From SAR86 cluster bacterium (GTDB taxonomy: Bacteria; Pseudomonadota; Gammaproteobacteria; Magnimaribacterales; D2472), in assembly GCA_023703655.1 (NCBI GenBank), contig CP097973.1:234663-276812 (forward strand): a stretch of 42,150 bases of DNA, written 5' to 3'. Position 1 is the stretch's first letter, and each line of letters opens with the position of its first letter. Under the pieces are notes generated by a model, which was given only the letters and a program-made list of their open reading frames with translations, was not told where the DNA came from and made no database searches. Positions 36,302-42,150 of the stretch are shown here, one piece after another. A program made the translations under genes and the position numbers.

Positions 36302-38566
36302 ATGTCTTTAACGGTAAAAACATTTGCTAAAGCACTTAAAATTGAGTCAAAAGTTCTTTTGGAAAGAATGGAATCTGCTGGATTAAAACATAAATCGGAA
36401 AATGATGAAATAACAGCGGCTGATAAAAAAGAACTCCTGTTATTTTTAAAGGACAGGAAATCCACCCCACGCAAAATAACTAGTACCCAAGGTGATAAAA
36501 CATCGTCATCAAAAAAGAAAACTTCAAAAAGTTTTGGTGACAATATTGAAGCAAAAAGAAAAGCTGCAGCAGAGCAACTTAAGGAGCAGCAAAAGAAAAG
36601 AGAAGATCAAATAAAAGAAGCTATTCGTCTTAAACAAGAACAACAAAAAACTAATAAAAAGACAACTCTGAGTAAAAGAAATTTCACTAAATCCAAGGCG
36701 AACGTTCCAAATGTGCAGGATCAACTATCCAAAGCTGCAAGAGACTATGCAAGAAAAGAGTCAAGTTTTGAAAGTAATTCAGCCCATCAATTTGAAAAGC
36801 CTGAAAATGTTAAAAAGAAAGATATAGAGATACCTGAAACAATCCTTGTTGGAGATTTAGCTAAGAATATGTCTATCAAGGGTGGAGAGGTTGTAAAAGC
36901 TCTAATGTCTCTTGGAGTAGCGGCAACTATAAATGATTCTATTGATCAAGAAACCGCAATTCTTGTTACCGAAGAGTTAGGACATAATGGCATAGCAATT
37001 AAATCTGAATCAGTTGAGGAGCAGATCATTGGTAAAATTTCATACCAAGATGAACTAACCTCCAGATCGCCTGTTATAACGGTAATGGGGCATGTTGATC
37101 ATGGGAAGACTTCTTTATTGGATTTCATCAGAAATTCTAATGTTACCAAGGATGAGGCAGGTGGTATTACACAGCATATCGGAGCATATGAAATAAAAGT
37201 GAATGATTCCAAATTAACTTTCATAGATACACCAGGACATGCAGCTTTTAGTGAAATGCGCGCTAGAGGTGCTAACACAACTGACATTGTTATTTTAGTT
37301 GTTGCAGCTAATGACAGTGTCATGCCTCAAACAATTGAAGCAATCAATCATGCAAAAGCAGCAGGTGTTTCAATAGTTGTTGCAATTAATAAGATTGATC
37401 TGGAAGATGCTGATCCTGAAAAAGTGAAAGGAGATTTATCATCTCATGAGCTTGTACCTGAAGATTGGGGAGGAACTACTCAGATGATTCCAGTATCTGC
37501 TACCACAGGCTCTGGTATAGATAAGTTACTTGAATCAGTTTCGTTGGAATCTGAATTACTTGAGCTAAAAGCACATTTTAAAGGTCCTGCTCAAGGCGTA
37601 GTTATTGAATCAGCACTTGATAAATACCGAGGAGCTGTTGCAACATTGTTAATACAAAATGGTACTTTATCCGTTGGTGATATGGTTGTTTCAGGCTCAA
37701 CGTATGGCAAGATAAAAAATATATCTTCATCTATTGAAGAAAAGCTTAAACAGGCAACACCGTCAATGGCTGTTGAAATACTGGGTCTAAACTCTGCCCC
37801 TAATGCTGGCGAACTTTTTCAAGTTGTAAATACTGAAAAAGAAGCTAGAGAAATTTCCGAATTTAGGTCTATTCAGGTTAAAGACAAAAAAGTCCTTAAA
37901 CACAAAGATGACTCTCTTGGAAATATTTTTGAAAATATGGGTGTTGACTCCAAAAAAATATTGAACGTTGTTATTAAAACTGATGTTGCAGGCACTGCGG
38001 AGGCAATTTCGACATCTTTGAATGAAATTTCAAGCGATGAATATTCAATTAAGATTGTTTCATCTGGTGTTGGTGGCATATCTGAGTCAGACGTAAACTT
38101 AGCTATAGCTACTGAATCAATAATTTTAGGTTTTAATGTAAGAGCCGATAATACTGCAAAAAAGTTAATAGAGTCAGAGAATATTTCTCTAAATTATCAC
38201 AGCATCATCTATGAACTAATCGATGATGTTAAAGCAAAACTAACTGGGATGTTAGATCCTGTTGTAACCGAAGAGATTGTTGGTACAGCTGAAGTTCTTG
38301 AAGTCTTTAATTCACCAAAATTTGGCCAAGTTGCTGGTTGTAATGTAATTGAGGGTTCAATTTTAAGAAACAAACCAGTTAGAGTTTTACGAGATGACGT
38401 TGTAATTCATCAAGGTGAACTAGATTCCCTAAGAAGATTCAAAGATGATGTTAGTGAAGTAAAAAGTGGAACGGAGTGTGGTGTGGGAATTAAGAACTAC
38501 AAAGATATTCAGCCAAATGACAAAATTGAAGTCTTTGATAGGAAAGAGGAATCACGCACAATTTGA
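36302..38566 (+). CDS. infB: Translation initiation factor IF-2 (short N-terminus)
   Basis: GTPase that brings fMet-tRNA to the 30S subunit and promotes joining of the 50S. The G domain P-loop GHVDHGKT starts at residue 263, followed by DTPGHAAF and NKIDLED; domains II-IV follow to residue 754. E. coli IF-2 has 890 residues; the shortening lies in the Lys/Gln-rich linker (about 55-150) between the IF2_N motif (1-50) and a second IF2_N-like segment (about 180-230). The gene starts at the base after the nusA stop, and its TGA overlaps the TTG of rbfA. Confidence 0.97.
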   Translation: MSLTVKTFAKALKIESKVLLERMESAGLKHKSENDEITAADKKELLLFLKDRKSTPRKITSTQGDKTSSSKKKTSKSFGDNIEAKRKAAAEQLKEQQKKREDQIKEAIRLKQEQQKTNKKTTLSKRNFTKSKANVPNVQDQLSKAARDYARKESSFESNSAHQFEKPENVKKKDIEIPETILVGDLAKNMSIKGGEVVKALMSLGVAATINDSIDQETAILVTEELGHNGIAIKSESVEEQIIGKISYQDELTSRSPVITVMGHVDHGKTSLLDFIRNSNVTKDEAGGITQHIGAYEIKVNDSKLTFIDTPGHAAFSEMRARGANTTDIVILVVAANDSVMPQTIEAINHAKAAGVSIVVAINKIDLEDADPEKVKGDLSSHELVPEDWGGTTQMIPVSATTGSGIDKLLESVSLESELLELKAHFKGPAQGVVIESALDKYRGAVATLLIQNGTLSVGDMVVSGSTYGKIKNISSSIEEKLKQATPSMAVEILGLNSAPNAGELFQVVNTEKEAREISEFRSIQVKDKKVLKHKDDSLGNIFENMGVDSKKILNVVIKTDVAGTAEAISTSLNEISSDEYSIKIVSSGVGGISESDVNLAIATESIILGFNVRADNTAKKLIESENISLNYHSIIYELIDDVKAKLTGMLDPVVTEEIVGTAEVLEVFNSPKFGQVAGCNVIEGSILRNKPVRVLRDDVVIHQGELDSLRRFKDDVSEVKSGTECGVGIKNYKDIQPNDKIEVFDRKEESRTI

Positions 38567-38901
38567 ATACATTTAACTACGATCGGATTCATCAACTTGA
38601 AGACCTTTTTAGAAAAAAAATCTCAGAAATTATTCTCAAAAAAGTTAGAGACAAACGCTTTATAAATATGAATATTGTTGATGTGAAGCTCTCGAGCGAT
38701 TTATTAAACGCGAAGGTATACTTTAGAGTTCTAGATAAATCAAATTTACCAAATCAAAAAATTTATGAAAAGTTTGCCTCAATGATAAGGTATGAGCTTG
38801 CTACTAGCATTGATCTTAAAAGAATACCAAAACTTACTTTTATGCTTGATACATCAATTGAAAATGCGAATCATATTGAAGATTTACTTAATTTAAAATG
38901 A
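38563..38901 (+). CDS. rbfA: Ribosome-binding factor A
   Basis: Assists late 16S rRNA maturation and cold adaptation. The 112-residue KH-like protein shows RIHQLEDLFRKKISEIILKKV, DVKLSSDLLNAKVYFRVL and RIPKLTFMLDTSIENANHIEDLL, all aligned with E. coli RbfA. The start is TTG at 38563, overlapping the infB stop (TTGA); no ATG precedes the conserved region. The stop overlaps the truB ATG as ATGA. Confidence 0.93.
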   Translation: MNTFNYDRIHQLEDLFRKKISEIILKKVRDKRFINMNIVDVKLSSDLLNAKVYFRVLDKSNLPNQKIYEKFASMIRYELATSIDLKRIPKLTFMLDTSIENANHIEDLLNLK

Positions 38902-39746
38902 CAGATGGAATCCTTTTAGTAAATAAGTCTCAAGGACCTTCATCAAATCAAACTCTTCAAATTGTTAAAAAAAACTTAGGTATAAAAAAAGCTGGGCATT
39001 TTGGAACTCTTGACCCACTAGCAAGCGGTCTTTTGGTGATTGGAGTAAATAAAGGGACGAAACTGTCAAATCTTTTTTTAAATGATAATAAATCTTATGA
39101 AGTTTCAATAAAGTTTGGTGAGAGCACAACTACTGATGATGCTGAAGGTGAAGTAATAGTGACCTCTAAGAAAAAGTTCACTAAATCAGATGTAGTCAAT
39201 ACACTTAGGTCATTTTTAGGAGCACAAAAACAAGTGCCTCCCATATATTCAGCCATAAAGATAAAAGGTACTCCTTCATATAAGCATGCAAGGGCAGGAA
39301 GAGAAATTCAACTAGCACCTAGGAGTATAAATATTTACGAAATTTTGATAAGAGACTTTAGTTTTCCTCTTTTAAATTTATCAATATCGTGTTCAAAGGG
39401 TACATACATAAGATCATTAGCCAGAGACATTGGAATAAGCCTTGGCTCTTGCGCGTACTTACATTCATTAAAAAGAACAAAACAAGGAAACTTTAAATTA
39501 TCTAATGCAATCAAGGCAAACAATGCAGATTTAGAAAAGATTTACAGCATTGAAGAGGCAACTAATTTTCTTGAGAGATGTGATTTGACTCTTGCTCAAA
39601 TGTCAGTTTTAAAAAATGCTAAATTATGTGAATTGAAAAATTCTGATTTCAAAGACAATGAATTTGTAAGATTATATTCTCAGAATATTTTTTTTGGAAT
39701 TGGCATATATAATGAAAATCATTTATTTAAGGAATTCCTTGTTTAA
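38898..39746 (+). CDS. truB: tRNA pseudouridine-55 synthase
   Basis: Makes the conserved pseudouridine in the T-loop of tRNAs. The 282-residue protein has the catalytic Asp39 in GHFGTLDPLASGLL, the KSYEVSIKFGEST strand, the PPIYSAIKIKG motif and the GTYIRSLARDIG block. It ends with a short, divergent C-terminal region (E. coli has 314 residues). It sits between rbfA and rpsO, the standard order. Confidence 0.96.
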   Translation: MTDGILLVNKSQGPSSNQTLQIVKKNLGIKKAGHFGTLDPLASGLLVIGVNKGTKLSNLFLNDNKSYEVSIKFGESTTTDDAEGEVIVTSKKKFTKSDVVNTLRSFLGAQKQVPPIYSAIKIKGTPSYKHARAGREIQLAPRSINIYEILIRDFSFPLLNLSISCSKGTYIRSLARDIGISLGSCAYLHSLKRTKQGNFKLSNAIKANNADLEKIYSIEEATNFLERCDLTLAQMSVLKNAKLCELKNSDFKDNEFVRLYSQNIFFGIGIYNENHLFKEFLV

Positions 39747-39779
39747 ATGTTGTTTTACCATTAAGCTAGCGCATTTAAA
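39742..39779 (+). promoter_or_regulatory. Inverted repeat in the rpsO leader
   Basis: TTTAAATG (39742-39749) is an exact reverse complement of CATTTAAA (39772-39779), with 22 bases between them. The left arm overlaps the truB stop. No T-run follows, so it is not a terminator. A second, competing pairing of AATG (39746-39749) with CATT (39759-39762) is possible. In other bacteria S15 represses its own translation through a leader RNA structure; this could be such a site, but chance pairing of AT-rich DNA is not excluded. Confidence 0.35.
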
Positions 39780-39803
39780 AGATAAGAATAAAGGATAAGG
39801 AAT

Positions 39804-40073
39804 ATGGCCTTACTAAGACAAGAAAAAGAAAAGATCATTCAAAAGTTTGCTCGTGAAGATAATGATACCGGTTCTTCGGAAGTTCAAATAGCTTTACTAA
39901 CTGAAAATATTAATAAACTTCAAGATCATTTCAAACTTCACAAAAAAGATCACCATTCAAGAACTGGATTGATAAGAATGGTAAACTTAAGAAGAAAGCT
40001 TTTGGCATATCTTAAGAAAAATAATCCTTCAAAACATGATGAGGTTATTAAATCCTTAAAGTTAAGAGGGTAG
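39804..40073 (+). CDS. rpsO: 30S ribosomal protein S15
   Basis: Primary 16S rRNA-binding protein. The 89 residues match E. coli S15 in length and contain the signature DTGSSEVQIALLTENINKL and the HHSRTGLIRMVNLRRKLLAYLKK block. A good ribosome-binding region (AAGGATAAGGAAT) precedes the ATG, unlike many other genes here. The pnp start follows after only four bases. Confidence 0.98.
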   Translation: MALLRQEKEKIIQKFAREDNDTGSSEVQIALLTENINKLQDHFKLHKKDHHSRTGLIRMVNLRRKLLAYLKKNNPSKHDEVIKSLKLRG

Positions 40074-40077
40074 TAAT

Positions 40078-42150
40078 TTGGACAAAATAAATTTCGATGA
40101 ACATTCTGTTCAGTTTAAATACGGTGACGAGGACTTCACAATTGCAACTGGCAAGATTGCAAGACAAGCTTCAAGTAGTGTTCTTGTAAAGTCTGGTGAC
40201 ACAGCGGTGCTCGCAACGGTAGTTGCAAAAAAAGATAGTGACCCACTTAAGGATTTTTTTCCGTTAGCAGTTTTTTATGAAGAAAAGTTTTATGCAGCTG
40301 GCAAAATTCCTGGCGGATTTTTTAAAAGAGAGGGAAGACCTACAGAAAATGAAACCTTAGTTTCTAGATTAATTGATCGACCCCTAAGACCATTATTCCC
40401 AAGTTCATTTACAAATGAAGTGCAAGTCATTTGTACTGTGATGTCAGCTGATGCTCATCAGAATTCTGATATTGCTGCTTTAATAGGTGCTAGTGCTGCT
40501 TTAACTATTTCAGGCATGCCATTTCAAGGTCCGATTGGTGCTGCAAGAGTTGGATTTGTTGAAGATAGCTATGTTTTAAATCCATCATATGACCAACTCT
40601 CTAATTCTTATCTAGATATGGTTGTCGCAGGCACAAAAGATGCAGTCTTAATGGTGGAATCTGAAGCAAAGGAACTTAGTGAAGATCTAATGTTAGGTGC
40701 CGTTTTATATGCTCATCAAGAAATGCAGGTGGTTGTAAATGCTTGCAAACAATTGAAAGAAAAAGTAAACCCAAATATTTGGGATACAGAAGAACAAGAC
40801 TTATCAAACTTTGAAAAAGATATTTTAGAAAATTATTCTTCTAAAATTAAAGAAGCATTTAAAACATCTGATAAATCCCTAAGAGGAGAAATGATTTCTA
40901 AAATTCATGCAGATGTTAAAGATTCGGCTGGAGAAATGGACGAAATCGAATTATCAAAAATGATGAAAAGTTTAAAAAATGTTGAGAAAGATATCTTGCG
41001 TAAGGATATTTTGGAAAATAATCAAAGAATTGATGGTAGATCTCTCGATCAAGTAAGACCAATTGAAATAGAAACATCTGTACTTTCAAGAACGCATGGC
41101 TCAGCTTTATTCACACGCGGTGAAACACAATCAATTGTGGTAGCAACCCTTGGAAGCACTAAGGATGCTCAGAGAATTGAAAATTTAAATGCTGAAACTA
41201 CAGACCCATTTATGCTTCATTATAATTTTCCTGGTTATAGTGTTGGCGAAATAAGTTTTCCTGGCGGTCCAAAGAGGCGTGAAATAGGTCATGGAAATCT
41301 TGCAAAAAGGGCAATTAAAAATGTACTACCTAATCTTGAAGAGTTTGGTTACACGATAAGAGTTGTATCTGAAATCACTGAATCGAATGGATCAAGCTCC
41401 ATGGCTACAGTTTGTGGTACAAGCTTATCATTGATGGATGCTGGAGTTCCAATAACATCTCCTGTTGCGGGTGTTGCAATGGGACTAGTGAAAGATGGTG
41501 AATCTTTTGCTGTGCTAACAGATATATTAGGCGATGAAGATCATCTTGGTGATATGGATTTCAAAGTCGCTGGTACCTCCAACGGAGTAACAGCGTTACA
41601 AATGGATATAAAAATTGAAGGGATTAATGAACAAATCATGGAAGAAGCTTTAAGTAAAGCAAAAAAAGCCAGACTACATATACTGGAAGCAATGAACAAA
41701 GCAATTTCCGAACCTAAAACATTATCTGAAAATGCTCCTTCATTAAAAAAGCTCACTGTTAATCAAGACAAAATAAAAGAAATTATTGGTAAAGGTGGGG
41801 CCGTTATTAAAGGCATTCAACAAGATTCTGGTGCCAGTGTAGACATCGATGATAATGGAGTAGTAACAATCTTTGGCCAAAACCAATCTCAAATGCAGAC
41901 AGCCTTAGAAATTATAGAAAACATAATTGAAGAACCAGAAGTAAATAAAATTTATGAGGGAAAAGTAGTTAAAATAATGGACTTTGGTGCATTCGTAAAT
42001 ATCCTGCCAGGTAAGGATGGTTTACTGCATATTTCAGAGATTTCCAATGAAAGAGTCGAAAATGTAACAGATGTTCTATCTGAGGGCGATACTGTTAAAG
42101 TAAAGTTACTTGGTTTTGACAGGGGCAAAATGAAACTGTCAGCAAAAGCT
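40078..42150 (+). CDS. pnp: Polyribonucleotide nucleotidyltransferase (PNPase), 3' end beyond the window
   Basis: Phosphorolytic 3'-5' exoribonuclease of the degradosome. The frame is open from a TTG at 40078 to the last base: 691 codons, against 711 residues in E. coli, so only a short tail is missing. It has two RNase PH domains around a helical linker. The catalytic pair Asp482 and Asp488 is in DILGDEDHLGDMD. A KH domain (IIGKGGAVIKGI near 570) and an S1 domain (from about 623, GKVVKIMDFGAFVNI) follow. The TTG is preceded by a GAGGG ribosome-binding site seven bases away; the N-terminus KINFDEHSVQFKYGDEDF fits the family. Confidence 0.97.
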   Translation, partial: MDKINFDEHSVQFKYGDEDFTIATGKIARQASSSVLVKSGDTAVLATVVAKKDSDPLKDFFPLAVFYEEKFYAAGKIPGGFFKREGRPTENETLVSRLIDRPLRPLFPSSFTNEVQVICTVMSADAHQNSDIAALIGASAALTISGMPFQGPIGAARVGFVEDSYVLNPSYDQLSNSYLDMVVAGTKDAVLMVESEAKELSEDLMLGAVLYAHQEMQVVVNACKQLKEKVNPNIWDTEEQDLSNFEKDILENYSSKIKEAFKTSDKSLRGEMISKIHADVKDSAGEMDEIELSKMMKSLKNVEKDILRKDILENNQRIDGRSLDQVRPIEIETSVLSRTHGSALFTRGETQSIVVATLGSTKDAQRIENLNAETTDPFMLHYNFPGYSVGEISFPGGPKRREIGHGNLAKRAIKNVLPNLEEFGYTIRVVSEITESNGSSSMATVCGTSLSLMDAGVPITSPVAGVAMGLVKDGESFAVLTDILGDEDHLGDMDFKVAGTSNGVTALQMDIKIEGINEQIMEEALSKAKKARLHILEAMNKAISEPKTLSENAPSLKKLTVNQDKIKEIIGKGGAVIKGIQQDSGASVDIDDNGVVTIFGQNQSQMQTALEIIENIIEEPEVNKIYEGKVVKIMDFGAFVNILPGKDGLLHISEISNERVENVTDVLSEGDTVKVKLLGFDRGKMKLSAKA

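Noticed and set aside
35989..36543. Open frame of 184 codons on the minus strand across the nusA-infB junction
   Set aside because: Its Ser/Phe-rich composition is what the antisense of acidic, Lys-rich NusA and IF-2 segments would give; it covers two certain genes.
39729..39740. AAGGAATTCCTT palindrome at the end of truB
   Set aside because: It lies in coding sequence, has no loop, and a 12-base palindrome can arise by chance in AT-rich DNA.

Overview
The window is about 42 kb of an AT-rich, extremely compact chromosome from a gammaproteobacterium. I read 38 protein genes and two tRNAs and found no stretch of 300 bases without a gene. Gene order gives the placement: holD-rimI, lptF-lptG divergent from pepA, map-glnD-dapD, and the long run carA-carB-greA-rlmE-ftsH-glmM-tpiA-secG-tRNAs-rimP-nusA-infB-rbfA-truB-rpsO-pnp are gammaproteobacterial arrangements, the last one as in Pseudomonas. 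Low GC, 1-17 base gene overlaps, shortened proteins (TilS, ValRS, LptG, IF2) and missing neighbours (holC, folP, yhbY) suggest a streamlined marine lineage such as SAR86. That placement is inference. No insertion sequence, prophage, CRISPR array, rRNA or obvious foreign island was seen.

Left part (1-10.8 kb): the end of accA overlaps tilS, which overlaps a crotonase-family gene. leuA and holD start 11 bases apart in opposite directions, and rimI follows holD without any usual start codon. A glutathione peroxidase diverges from an unusual fusion of an ElaA-type acetyltransferase with a membrane-anchored parvulin-like isomerase. The fusion overlaps a HupE/UreJ-family membrane protein gene, which overlaps a luciferase-like oxidoreductase gene. 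astA and astB then encode the first two steps of the arginine succinyltransferase pathway.

Middle part (10.8-23.9 kb): pepA-valS on the minus strand lack the usual holC between them, and ValRS lacks its C-terminal coiled coil. lptF-lptG (LPS export) diverge from pepA. An RDD membrane protein gene and a POT peptide transporter gene diverge from each other. map-glnD-dapD-dapE form a minus-strand operon covering methionine removal, PII-based nitrogen sensing and lysine/diaminopimelate synthesis.

Right part (23.9-42.15 kb): carAB (carbamoyl phosphate), then greA-rlmE-ftsH-glmM-tpiA-secG. A minus-strand tRNA-Leu(GAG)-merC pair interrupts the run at the place where tRNA-Leu is normally co-directional. 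tRNA-fMet, a rimP-leader attenuator and rimP-nusA-infB-rbfA-truB-rpsO-pnp follow, and pnp runs off the window.

The most notable system-level pattern is architectural. Several monocistronic starts have a TATAAT box exactly six bases before the ATG, which predicts leaderless mRNAs, and nearly every convergent gene pair overlaps at its stop codons. I found no convincing new defence or mobile system. The best candidates for something undescribed are the acetyltransferase-parvulin fusion next to HupE, the ATC-start rimI, and the reduced ValRS/clamp-loader set.
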